Both the position numbers and the translations under genes were made by a program. This document shows positions 53,681-61,986 of a DNA stretch of 64,000 nt, one piece after another. How positions within the stretch are numbered: the stretch's first letter is position 1; every line of letters begins with the position of its first letter. A model generated the notes under the pieces. That model had not been told where the DNA came from. It searched no databases and saw nothing but the letters and a program-made list of their open reading frames with translations. This DNA is from Paraburkholderia haematera (GTDB lineage: Bacteria > Pseudomonadota > Gammaproteobacteria > Burkholderiales > Burkholderiaceae), in the NCBI RefSeq assembly GCF_905220975.1, contig NZ_CAJNBK010000001.1, positions 744,001-808,000 on the forward strand, in the 5' to 3' direction.

Positions 53681-54961
53681 ATGAAAGAAAAGACCACGGG
53701 CTTTGAAGGTGCGCCTAACTGGCTAACGCGACAGCGAATCGCGCTGTATAGCGCTTGCATCCTGCTGATGGAGTTGGTGTACCTGGCGATCCGAATCGAT
53801 GGCGCCTACGTGCGCAAAATCCCCGATTTCTTTGCGCTCGGCTGGGACTTCGCCGTCTTCTGGGCAGCATCCCTTGTGACCCTTCACGGCCCTGCGTCCA
53901 ACGCATACGACGTCGCACTAACTGAGCCGATCGTGAGTGCGCTTGAGCACGCCGCACATCGCCCCTTTCCTGCACCGTGGGTCTACCCGCCGACCTTCCT
54001 TCTCGCCGTTAAGTGGTTGGCGCTGTTGCCGTTTGCCTGGTCCTATATGCTCTTTACGGTATTGGGCATGGTATTTTCAGGCTTCACATGGAATCGAATT
54101 CTGGCGGCGCCTTCTCTGTCCAGTTGGCTGCCCGTACTGGCATTTCCGGCGCTGTGGATTACCTTGTTGTCGGGGCAAAACTCGCTATTTACGTTTGGCC
54201 TTGCCGCAGCCTCCCTGGTGCTTCTCGATAAGAAGCCTGCCCTGGCCGGGGTATGCATTGGACTGCTCGCCATCAAGCCGCAGCTGGGGATCGTTTTTCC
54301 GCTCGTCCTTCTCGCCGGACGACGATGGCGCGCTTTTTCTGCGGCACTGATCACAGTCGGCGTATTCTGTGCAGCCGCAGGCTTTGCGCTGGGGTTCGAA
54401 ACCTTCAGCAAATTTATCGCGGCCGTCCCGCAGTTCAGCAAGCTCACGGTCGACGTCAACTGGGCCGGGGGCATGCCGACGTGGTTTGGAATCGCGAGGC
54501 ATTTCGGCGCTAGTCCGATCGCAGCTTATCTGACTCACGCTGTGATGGCAGCGCCATCGCTGGCGCTCGCCGCCTTTCTCTTTGCGATACCGTCCCGCGC
54601 TACCCTGCGGGCAGCGGTCGTCGCGCCAGCCACGTTACTGTGCCAGCCTTACCTGCGTGGCTACGATTTTGTCTGGCTGGCGTTGCCGATCGCCTTTCTG
54701 ATTCTTGACGCACGTCGTCACGGATGGCTCAAGGGGGAGCGGGCTGTGCTGGTTACCGTATGGCTCGCACCGCTCGTATTTTTCTTTCCTCCGAATCTGC
54801 AGCCTGCGCTGTGGTTACCGCCCATCATGGCGATACTTGCAGGAATCATTTTCCGGCGAGCGCGTATGGTCACGCATCTCATTCCGCCGGTCATGTCGGA
54901 GACGACGGATGATTCGGCGGAGGTTCGGACACCGGCCGCGCACGATGTCCCAGCCGATTGA
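53681..54961 (+). CDS. GT87-type (DUF2029) membrane glycosyltransferase
   Basis: 426 residues, about ten membrane helices. Conserved pieces are FFALGWDFAVFWAASLVTLHG, PWVYPPTFLLAVKWLALLPF and LSGQNSLFTFGLAAASLVLLDKKPALAGVCIGLLAIKPQLGIVFPLVLLA, the signature of GT-C fold DUF2029 enzymes such as mycobacterial mannosyltransferases. It would use a lipid-linked sugar donor at the outer face of the inner membrane. The target glycan is unknown. A GGGGAGAG site precedes the ATG. Probably core genome, outside repeat B. Confidence 0.88.
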   Translation: MKEKTTGFEGAPNWLTRQRIALYSACILLMELVYLAIRIDGAYVRKIPDFFALGWDFAVFWAASLVTLHGPASNAYDVALTEPIVSALEHAAHRPFPAPWVYPPTFLLAVKWLALLPFAWSYMLFTVLGMVFSGFTWNRILAAPSLSSWLPVLAFPALWITLLSGQNSLFTFGLAAASLVLLDKKPALAGVCIGLLAIKPQLGIVFPLVLLAGRRWRAFSAALITVGVFCAAAGFALGFETFSKFIAAVPQFSKLTVDVNWAGGMPTWFGIARHFGASPIAAYLTHAVMAAPSLALAAFLFAIPSRATLRAAVVAPATLLCQPYLRGYDFVWLALPIAFLILDARRHGWLKGERAVLVTVWLAPLVFFFPPNLQPALWLPPIMAILAGIIFRRARMVTHLIPPVMSETTDDSAEVRTPAAHDVPAD

Positions 54962-55095
54962 GCGTCGCGAGCGCTTGCTGATTGTCGACTAACTGGACGC
55001 CAACTTCGTAGGTCCCCTTGTGGCCGAACCTTGCCTGATGCCCAACTTCCGTACTCGACCCTGAACAGGCACCCACATCTCTACATAGCAGCCGG

Positions 55096-55554
55096 TTAAA
55101 GTAACGATCCGTGGATCGTCTTCGGTGGATAGCTCGCCAGCACGACAGCGGTGGTCACCGGCCCGAATTTCGCCAACGTGTCGATTGCCACCTCGAGTTG
55201 CGTCATGTCTTCGACCACAATCCGCACCATGAAGCAGTCTTCGCCTGTTATCCGATGCGCCTCGATGATTTCAGGCATTGCTTCGAAAGCACCCAGGCAA
55301 TGCTTGATCTGGGCATGCGTGGTCCGGATCCGCACAATGGCAGCAATGCCACGGCCCACGAGGCCGGGATTGATTCGAGCCGCGTAACCTTCAATGACAC
55401 CTTGTTCCTCGAGTCGTTTGATACGGGCAGTGACGGCTGGCTGTGAAAGTCCGATCTGCTTGCCAAGCTCGGTGTTGCTGATGCGCGCATTGCTCTGTAG
55501 CGCTTCCAGTATTCGCCAGTCTAGCCGGTCCAATGTTATCTGCTTAGGTTTCAT
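55096..55554 (-). CDS. Lrp/AsnC-family transcriptional regulator
   Basis: 152 residues from the ATG at 55554; an upstream start at 55602 is less family-like. The HTH is LDRLDWRILEALQSNARISNTELGKQIGLSQPAVTARIKRLEEQGVIEGYAARI, and the RAM domain has GIAAIVRIRTTH, HRITGEDCFMVRIVVEDMTQLEVAIDTLAKFGPVTTAVVLASYPPK. It should bind an amino acid or related ligand. Transcribed divergently from the hydrolase gene, a likely target. Confidence 0.93.
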   Translation of the reverse strand: MKPKQITLDRLDWRILEALQSNARISNTELGKQIGLSQPAVTARIKRLEEQGVIEGYAARINPGLVGRGIAAIVRIRTTHAQIKHCLGAFEAMPEIIEAHRITGEDCFMVRIVVEDMTQLEVAIDTLAKFGPVTTAVVLASYPPKTIHGSLL

Positions 55555-55678
55555 TTGTGCAATCCGCCAACTTCCATCGATTTGACCGGTTGTGGCCATC
55601 AATTCATTTGATTTGAGATGTTGCCAGAGTTCATGCGCTTTTACACTGGATGCTCATTCAATGATGGAGAGTGAGCAG

Positions 55679-56209
55679 ATGAAGTACCCCGTGTTCGTTG
55701 TTCCCGGTATCGGCAATTCCGGACCATTACACTGGCAAACTTTGTGGGAGGCAGCGCATCCTGACTGGCGGCGACTGGTTGTCGAAGGCTGGGATCAGGT
55801 TACATGCGACGATTGGGTATCCGCAATCGAACAACAGGTAGCGGAAAGCGGCGCCGACACCCTCATCGTGGCTCACAGCCTTGGATGCCTGGCGGTCGCG
55901 CATTGGGCGGCCCGTCATTCGCCCCGGATCCGTGGGGCGCTGCTCGTTGCAGTGCCGGACCCCTCCGCATCGGCGTTTCCCCTGGCGGTCGCAACCGGAT
56001 TTACGCCTTTACCATCGGAGCGCCTGCCGTTTCCTACTGTCGTTGTATCAAGTTCCAACGACCCCTACGGCGGCACAGACTATGCGCGTCGCTGCGCTAA
56101 CGCGTGGGGGAGCACACTCATCGAAGTTGGAGAGAAGGGGCATCTCAACGCGGGTAGCGACTTGGGCGACTGGCCTGAAGGGCTCAGACTGCTCCAGTCA
56201 CTGGACTAG
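55679..56209 (+). CDS. RBBP9/YdeN-family serine hydrolase
   Basis: 176 residues from the ATG at 55679, with GGAG ten bases upstream; two earlier ATGs (55661, 55664) lie in frame. FVVPGIGNSGPLHWQTLWE starts the fold, AHSLGCLA holds the nucleophile Ser (GxSxG-like H-S-L-G), SSSNDPYGG the Asp, and GEKGHLNAGSDLG the His. Small cytoplasmic alpha/beta hydrolase. Natural substrate unknown. Confidence 0.9.
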   Translation: MKYPVFVVPGIGNSGPLHWQTLWEAAHPDWRRLVVEGWDQVTCDDWVSAIEQQVAESGADTLIVAHSLGCLAVAHWAARHSPRIRGALLVAVPDPSASAFPLAVATGFTPLPSERLPFPTVVVSSSNDPYGGTDYARRCANAWGSTLIEVGEKGHLNAGSDLGDWPEGLRLLQSLD

Positions 56210-56317
56210 GATCGACGAAATTGTCAGCGATCCTGGGAGCGAGGTCGAATGACCTTTCCTGGCTTTCAAACACACCCAGCCGCGAGGAGGGCTGTAAAGC
56301 CCACCCCACAAAGCAAA

Positions 56318-56346
56318 CGGCCCAGCGGGTGTCCCCCACTGGGCCG
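56318..56346 (-). terminator. Likely terminator of the rubredoxin gene
   Basis: Stem CGGCCCAG (56318-56325) with CTGGGCCG (56339-56346), extended inside by GGG/CCC. On the minus strand it is followed by a T-rich run with breaks (TTTGCTTTG). About 65 bases past the rubA stop. Confidence 0.6.
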
Positions 56347-56411
56347 CGCGAACCGCCCGGCGCACTACCGCACTACATCAGGCAGTACACCTCGGGTTCA
56401 ATCGAGCTCAC

Positions 56412-56603
56412 TCAGAATTCCACCACCGCAAACTCCGCCTTGCCTACATCGCACAGCGGGCAGCGCCAGTCGTCCGGAATCGCGGCGAAGCGCGTGCCCG
56501 GGGCGATACCTTCTTCAGGAAGGCCTTCTTCTTCGTTGTAGATCCAGCCGCAAATCAGGCAGACCCAGCTCTTATATTCAGTCACTTCAATTACTTCACT
56601 CAC
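56412..56603 (-). CDS. rubA: Rubredoxin
   Basis: 63 residues. YKSWVCLICGWIYNEEEGLPEEGIAPGTRFAAIPDDWRCPLCDVGKAEF has the two CxxC pairs that hold one iron. It is a small cytoplasmic electron carrier. Standard length. Single gene, ending at a likely terminator. Confidence 0.96.
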   Translation of the reverse strand: MSEVIEVTEYKSWVCLICGWIYNEEEGLPEEGIAPGTRFAAIPDDWRCPLCDVGKAEFAVVEF

Positions 56604-56930
56604 GACGTACTCTTCTTTGGTTCAGTGCAATGATCCGCCCAGTCTGCCCCTTTTTTGGGCATGGCGGCGACCCGCAATATTACCGGAATTTGTCAAATGG
56701 ACCGCTAATTACCCATGCGGCATCGCCGCAAAGCGCCAGAGACGTGTCCGGGCCCGCGTGACGGACCCCGTCATACACAGCGTGTATGCTTTGATCCGCA
56801 GCTCAACTGTTGGACAGGCGCAGCGGGCGCCTGGCATGCGTTGCGACGATTGGCCCCAGGCAAGCGGAGCCGCAATCGACACCTGCAGGGCTCCGCGCAT
56901 GACTCTCGTTCCCCAAAAAGGAGAAAAACG

Positions 56931-57332
56931 ATGTTAAAAAACAAATGGCTGGCCGGCACGGTACTGGCCGGGTTGCTCGCCATATCGGGCGTGGCGCAGG
57001 CCGCAGGCGTGTCTTTCGTGCAGCCCGCGGACGGTGCAACCGTCAGCAATCCGGTGCATGTCGTGTTTGGCGTCGACGGTATGACGGTCGCGCCGGCTGG
57101 CACGATGACGGAAGGCACGGGCCATCACCATCTGCTGATCGACGGCAAGCCGCTTCCCAAGGGCGAGGTGATTCCCGCCAACGATAAATCGCTCCACTTC
57201 GGCAAGGGTCAGACCGAAACCGATCTGACGCTGCCGCCGGGCGACCATACGCTGACGCTGCAATTCGGCGACGGCGCGCATCGCTCGTACGGTCCGGAGA
57301 TGAGCAAGACCATCACGGTGCACGTGAAGTAA
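56931..57332 (+). CDS. Secreted DUF4399 protein
   Basis: 133 residues from the ATG at 56931, with AAAAAGGAG before it. Signal peptide MLKNKWLAGTVLAGLLAISGVAQA, then GVSFVQPADGATVSNPVHVVFGVDGM, GHHHLLIDGKPLPKGEVIPAND and LTLPPGDHTLTLQFGDGAHRSYGPEMSKTITVHV, the DUF4399 pattern with its GHHH stretch. Periplasmic. Function not established; the His cluster could bind a metal. Confidence 0.9.
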   Translation: MLKNKWLAGTVLAGLLAISGVAQAAGVSFVQPADGATVSNPVHVVFGVDGMTVAPAGTMTEGTGHHHLLIDGKPLPKGEVIPANDKSLHFGKGQTETDLTLPPGDHTLTLQFGDGAHRSYGPEMSKTITVHVK

Positions 57333-57556
57333 GCGTGCCGCACCGATGAACGGCCGGCTGGGTGTGTGCACGCACCGCCCGGCCGCGCTTTCCTGCTCAA
57401 TATCCGCTCGGACTCTGCTTACAATCTGTTCAGAAGCCGCTCCGAATCCGTTTTGCAAGCCGGCCTTTCGTCCTATCTCTTCCGGCATACAGGCACCCGC
57501 CCGCGCGCCCGGTACAATGAGCAGTTCCGACTCATCGCTGTCTTCTCCAATTCTCC

Positions 57557-59485
57557 ATGTCGCTTTACACCATTACCGGGGCGCAACTGGCGTTCGGTCA
57601 CGTCGCGTTGCTCGATCACGCGGATTTCTCTCTCGAAGCGGGCGAGCGCGTTGGGCTGATCGGCCGTAACGGCGCGGGCAAGTCGTCGCTGCTGAAAATC
57701 GTCGCCGATCTAACCAAGCCGGACGACGGCCTCGTCACGCGCCAGCAGGGTCTGACCTCGGTCTACGTGCCGCAGGAGCCGGAGTTCGATACGGACGACA
57801 CGGTGTTCGAAGCGGTCGCCGCCGGCCTGACCCACGCTCGCGAGCTGCTGGATCAATACGACGCGGTCGCCAATCAGCTCGCCGACGAGCCGGAAGGTCC
57901 GGAGCACGACGCACTGATGTCGCGCATGAACACGCTGCAGTCGGAGCTCGACCATTCGGACGCCTGGAACTGGAGCACGCGCGTGGCCACCACGCTGCAG
58001 CAAATCGGTCTGAATGGAGAGGCGCGGGTCGGCTCGCTGTCGGGCGGAATGCAAAAGCGCGTTGCGCTGGCGCGTGCGCTGGTCGTGCAGCCGGACGTGC
58101 TGCTGCTCGACGAGCCAACCAATCACCTCGATTTCGACGGCATCCGCTGGCTCGAGGAACTGCTGGTTTCGTTGCGCGCGGGTCTGCTGTTCATCACCCA
58201 CGATCGCGCGTTTCTCGACCGCGTCGCCACGCGCATCGTCGAGCTGGATCGCGGGCGTTTGCTGTCGTATCCGGGCAATTTCAGCGCCTATCAGACCAGG
58301 AAGGCGCAGCAGCTCGAAATTGAGCAAGTGGAAGCGGCCAAGTTCGACAAGCTGCTCGCCCAGGAAGAAGTGTGGATTCGCAAGGGCGTGGAAGCGCGCC
58401 GTACGCGTAGCGTCGGCCGGATCGCACGGCTCGTGGAGATGCGCAATGAACGCGCCGAACGCCGCAATGTGCAGGGCAACGTCAAGCTCGACGTGGGCCA
58501 GGGCGAGAAGTCCGGCAAGATCGTCGCTGAACTGACCGACGTCACCAAGCGCTACGGTTCGCGCACGGTGGTCGACACCTTCACGGCCACGGTGATGCGT
58601 GGCGACAAGATCGGTTTCGTCGGTCCGAACGGTGCGGGCAAGACCACGCTGCTGAAGATGATTCTCGGCGAGTTGCCGCCGGACGAAGGCGCGGTGCGTA
58701 TCGGTACCAATCTGCAGGTCGCGTACTTCGACCAGATGCGCGCGCAGCTCGATCTGGAAAAGAGCCTTGCCGATACGATCAGCCCGGGTAGTGAGTGGGT
58801 CGAAGTCAACGGCCAGAAAAAGCACGTGATGAGCTATCTCGGCGACTTCCTGTTCGCGCCGGAGCGCGCACGGTCGCCGGTCAAGTCGCTGTCGGGCGGC
58901 GAGCGGAACCGTCTGCTGCTGGCGCGTCTGTTCGCGCGGCCGGCCAACGTGCTGGTGCTCGACGAGCCGACCAACGACCTCGACATTCCGACGCTCGAAC
59001 TGCTCGAAGAACTGCTTACCGAATACGACGGCACGGTGCTGCTGGTCAGCCACGATCGCGCGTTCCTGGACAACGTCGCGACCTCGGTGATCGCTTCGGA
59101 AGGCGGCGGCAAGTGGCGCGAGTACGTTGGCGGCTTTACCGACTGGCAGATTCAGCGCGACCGTTCGCAGCAGATGGCGCAGGACGCGCAAAAAGAAGCC
59201 GCCAAGGAAGTGGCGTCGAAAGACAGCGGTGCCGTGGCGGGCCGCAATACGCAGCGCGCTGCCAAGCTGTCGTTCAAGGATCAGCGCGAACTCGAGGCGT
59301 TGCCGGCCAAAATTGCCGCACTCGAAGCCGAGCAGAAAACCATCGGCGCTCAGTTGGAAGATGGTTCGATTTTCGCGAAAGATGCGCAGGAAGGCACGCG
59401 TCTGACCGCGCGCTACGCTGCGATCGACGAGGAACTGCTGATCGCACTGGAACGCTGGGACGAGCTGGAAAACAAACGCAAGTGA
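57557..59485 (+). CDS. uup: ABC-F ATPase Uup
   Basis: 642 residues with two ATPase domains in one soluble chain and no membrane helix. Domain 1 has GRNGAGKSS, LSGGMQKRVALARAL and LLLDEPTNHLD. Domain 2 has GPNGAGKTT, LSGGERNRLLLARLF and LVLDEPTNDLD. The linker between (about residues 235-310) is the ABC-F helical stalk; the C-terminal 100 residues are charged with coiled-coil character, the DNA-binding tail found in Uup. It is linked to ribosome and DNA-intermediate functions. Confidence 0.93.
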   Translation: MSLYTITGAQLAFGHVALLDHADFSLEAGERVGLIGRNGAGKSSLLKIVADLTKPDDGLVTRQQGLTSVYVPQEPEFDTDDTVFEAVAAGLTHARELLDQYDAVANQLADEPEGPEHDALMSRMNTLQSELDHSDAWNWSTRVATTLQQIGLNGEARVGSLSGGMQKRVALARALVVQPDVLLLDEPTNHLDFDGIRWLEELLVSLRAGLLFITHDRAFLDRVATRIVELDRGRLLSYPGNFSAYQTRKAQQLEIEQVEAAKFDKLLAQEEVWIRKGVEARRTRSVGRIARLVEMRNERAERRNVQGNVKLDVGQGEKSGKIVAELTDVTKRYGSRTVVDTFTATVMRGDKIGFVGPNGAGKTTLLKMILGELPPDEGAVRIGTNLQVAYFDQMRAQLDLEKSLADTISPGSEWVEVNGQKKHVMSYLGDFLFAPERARSPVKSLSGGERNRLLLARLFARPANVLVLDEPTNDLDIPTLELLEELLTEYDGTVLLVSHDRAFLDNVATSVIASEGGGKWREYVGGFTDWQIQRDRSQQMAQDAQKEAAKEVASKDSGAVAGRNTQRAAKLSFKDQRELEALPAKIAALEAEQKTIGAQLEDGSIFAKDAQEGTRLTARYAAIDEELLIALERWDELENKRK

Positions 59486-59936
59486 TCGATGGGGCGGCGC
59501 GATCCGAGAGGTTGCGCCGATCTCACGCCGAGGTCGGGGGCCGCGGCTGCACAGCGGTCCCATCGCGGTTTTTTCACGGTCCCGTAACGGTCTTATCGCG
59601 GTCGCATAATAGACCGCACCCGAGCGCCGGCCCTTATCCAAACGGCCACTTCCGCACAACGTGAATTGCCGCCTGTATCGAAATCAGTAAAATACCCCGC
59701 GAACAGGCTTCCCCCGGCGTTCGCACCGGCTGGCCGTTGCCGGGCTGTAGAACCGGTGTCGAGCCGCCGTCGAGCATGCCCATGGGAAGCCAGGCGACAA
59801 AACAGCTTGCCCGCACTGCGGGCACCTCATCTAACCCCGTTGTTTCGTTTCGCTTTTTTTGAAAACTCAACGCATTGTCCACGGACCTGTCCACAGGACC
59901 TGTGGACAACGATGAACCGACGCACCCGAGTCAACC
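59486..59936. other. Intergenic region before parE
   Basis: About 450 bases with no gene. Contains repeated CGGTC elements near 59575-59610 and, just before parE, the dyad described at 59875. Confidence 0.5.
59875..59909. promoter_or_regulatory. Dyad and DnaA-box-like 9-mers before parE
   Basis: TTGTCCACG (59875-59883), CTGTCCACA (59887-59895) and, on the minus strand, TTGTCCACA (59909-59901) each differ by one or two bases from the DnaA box TTATCCACA. The last two form a perfect 8-base hairpin (59889-59896 with 59900-59907). It ends 30 bases before the parE ATG, so it could affect transcription or translation. Confidence 0.4.
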
Positions 59937-61922
59937 ATGTCTACGAAAAAGCCAAACGCCGCGTATAGCGAAGCGTCGATCAAGGTGTTGAAGGGCCTGG
60001 AGCCGGTCAAGCAACGGCCCGGGATGTACACCCGCACCGAAAATCCGCTGCACATCATTCAGGAAGTTATCGACAACGCGTCGGACGAGGCCCTCGGCGG
60101 CCACGGCCGGCAAATCACGGTCACGCTGCACGCGGACCATTCGGTCTCGGTCGAAGACGACGGCCGCGGCATTCCGTTCGGCATGCATCCGGAAGAGGGC
60201 GTGCCGGTCGTCGAAATCGTTTTCACGCGCCTGCACGCGGGCGGCAAGTTCGATAAAGCCGCCGGCGGCGCCTACACGTTTTCGGGCGGCCTGCACGGCG
60301 TTGGCGTGTCGGTCACCAACGCGCTGTCCACGCGCCTCGACGTCACCGTGTGGCGCGACGGCAAGATCGCCGAATTGAGTTTCGCCAACGGCGACGTCGC
60401 GAAGCAGCTTGAAGTACGCCCCGCGACCAAAGGCGACAAGAAGTCCGGCACGCGCGTCACCGCGTGGGCCAACCCCAAATACTTCGATTCGCCGAACTTG
60501 CCGCTCGGCGAATTGCAACGTCTGCTGCGCTCGAAAGCGGTGCTGTTGCCGGGCGTCGAAGTCACGCTAATCAACGAGAAAACCGGCGAAACGCAAAGCT
60601 GGAAGTACGAAGACGGTTTGCGCGGCTACCTGCTCGAAGGCATGAACGGCAGCGATCTGCTGATTCCGCTGTTCGAAGGCGAGCGCTATGTCGAAAACTC
60701 GCGCACTAGCGAAGAGACGTTTGCTGAAGGTGAGGGCGCTACGTGGGTCGTCGCGTGGAGCGAAGAAGGCACGCTGATGCGCGAATCGTACGTCAACCTG
60801 ATTCCGACGCCTGCCGGCGGCACGCACGAATCCGGTTTGCGTGACGGTTTGTTCCAGGCGGTGAAGAGCTTTGTCGAGTTGCACAACCTGCAGCCGAAGG
60901 GCGTGAAGCTGCTTGCGGAAGACGTGTTCGCGCGTGTGTCGTTCGTGTTGTCGGCGAAAGTGCTCGATCCGCAATTCCAAGGGCAGATCAAGGAGCGCCT
61001 GAATAGCCGCGATGCGGTGAAGCTGGTTTCGTCGTTCTCGCGTCCGGCGCTGGAGCTGTGGCTGAATCAGCACGTCGAGCTCGGCAAGAAGCTCGCCGAC
61101 CTCGTCATCAAACAGGCGCAGGCACGTACGCGTGCAGGACAAAAAGTCGAGAAGCGCAAGAGCTCGGGCGTGGCGGTGCTGCCCGGCAAGCTGACCGATT
61201 GCGAATCCACGGAAATTGGCCGGAACGAACTGTTCCTCGTCGAGGGCGACTCGGCAGGCGGCTCGGCGAAGATGGGCCGCGACAAGGAATACCAGGCGAT
61301 CCTGCCGCTGCGCGGCAAGGTGCTGAACACATGGGAAACCGAGCGCGACCGCCTGTTCGCCAACAACGAAGTGCACGACATTTCGGTGGCGATCGGGGTC
61401 GATCCGCATAGCCCGGACGACAAGGTCGATCTGTCGAATCTGCGCTACGGCAAGATCTGCATTCTGTCGGACGCTGACGTCGACGGTTCGCACATCCAGG
61501 TGTTGCTGCTCACGCTGTTTTTCAAACATTTCCCGCAGCTGATCGAGCGTGGACATGTGTGCGTGGCGCGTCCGCCGCTATTCCGGGTCGATGCGCCCGC
61601 ACGCGGCAAGAAGCCGGCGCAGAAGCTCTACGCGCTCGACGAAGGCGAGCTCGAAGCGATCCTCGACAAGCTGCGCAAAGACGGCGTACGCGAGACGCAA
61701 TGGTCCATCAGCCGCTTCAAAGGCCTGGGCGAAATGAGCGCGGAGCAGTTGTGGGACACCACGATGAACCCCGACACGCGGCGCCTGACGCCGGTGGCGC
61801 TCGGCGCGCTCGACTATGACGCCACGGTGGCGCGCATGACGATGCTGATGGGTAAGGGCGAAGCGGCGTCGCGGCGCAGCTGGCTGGAAGAAAAGGGCAA
61901 CGAAGTGGAAGCGGATATCTGA
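59937..61922 (+). CDS. parE: DNA topoisomerase IV subunit B
   Basis: 661 residues. The GHKL ATPase part has KVLKGLEPVKQRPGMYTRT, EVIDNASDEALGGHG, VEDDGRGIPFGMHPEEGVP and GGLHGVGVSVTNALS. The TOPRIM part has NELFLVEGDSAGGSAKMGRDKEYQAILPLRGKVLNTW (EGDSAGG) and LSDADVDGSHIQVLLLTLFF. The ending LGEMSAEQLWDTTMNP is the GyrB/ParE C-terminus. It powers decatenation of sister chromosomes with ParC, encoded 65 bases downstream. ParE rather than GyrB by length and by its ParC neighbour. Confidence 0.97.
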   Translation: MSTKKPNAAYSEASIKVLKGLEPVKQRPGMYTRTENPLHIIQEVIDNASDEALGGHGRQITVTLHADHSVSVEDDGRGIPFGMHPEEGVPVVEIVFTRLHAGGKFDKAAGGAYTFSGGLHGVGVSVTNALSTRLDVTVWRDGKIAELSFANGDVAKQLEVRPATKGDKKSGTRVTAWANPKYFDSPNLPLGELQRLLRSKAVLLPGVEVTLINEKTGETQSWKYEDGLRGYLLEGMNGSDLLIPLFEGERYVENSRTSEETFAEGEGATWVVAWSEEGTLMRESYVNLIPTPAGGTHESGLRDGLFQAVKSFVELHNLQPKGVKLLAEDVFARVSFVLSAKVLDPQFQGQIKERLNSRDAVKLVSSFSRPALELWLNQHVELGKKLADLVIKQAQARTRAGQKVEKRKSSGVAVLPGKLTDCESTEIGRNELFLVEGDSAGGSAKMGRDKEYQAILPLRGKVLNTWETERDRLFANNEVHDISVAIGVDPHSPDDKVDLSNLRYGKICILSDADVDGSHIQVLLLTLFFKHFPQLIERGHVCVARPPLFRVDAPARGKKPAQKLYALDEGELEAILDKLRKDGVRETQWSISRFKGLGEMSAEQLWDTTMNPDTRRLTPVALGALDYDATVARMTMLMGKGEAASRRSWLEEKGNEVEADI

Positions 61923-61986
61923 GCGTCTTTTAAAGCGCTCACGATTCGCACGAAAACTTCACGCCAAACACGGATACGGAATCTAG

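Noticed and set aside
57710..59659. 649-residue minus-strand open frame opposite uup
   Set aside because: Shadow frame; the plus strand encodes a full ABC-F protein with all motifs.
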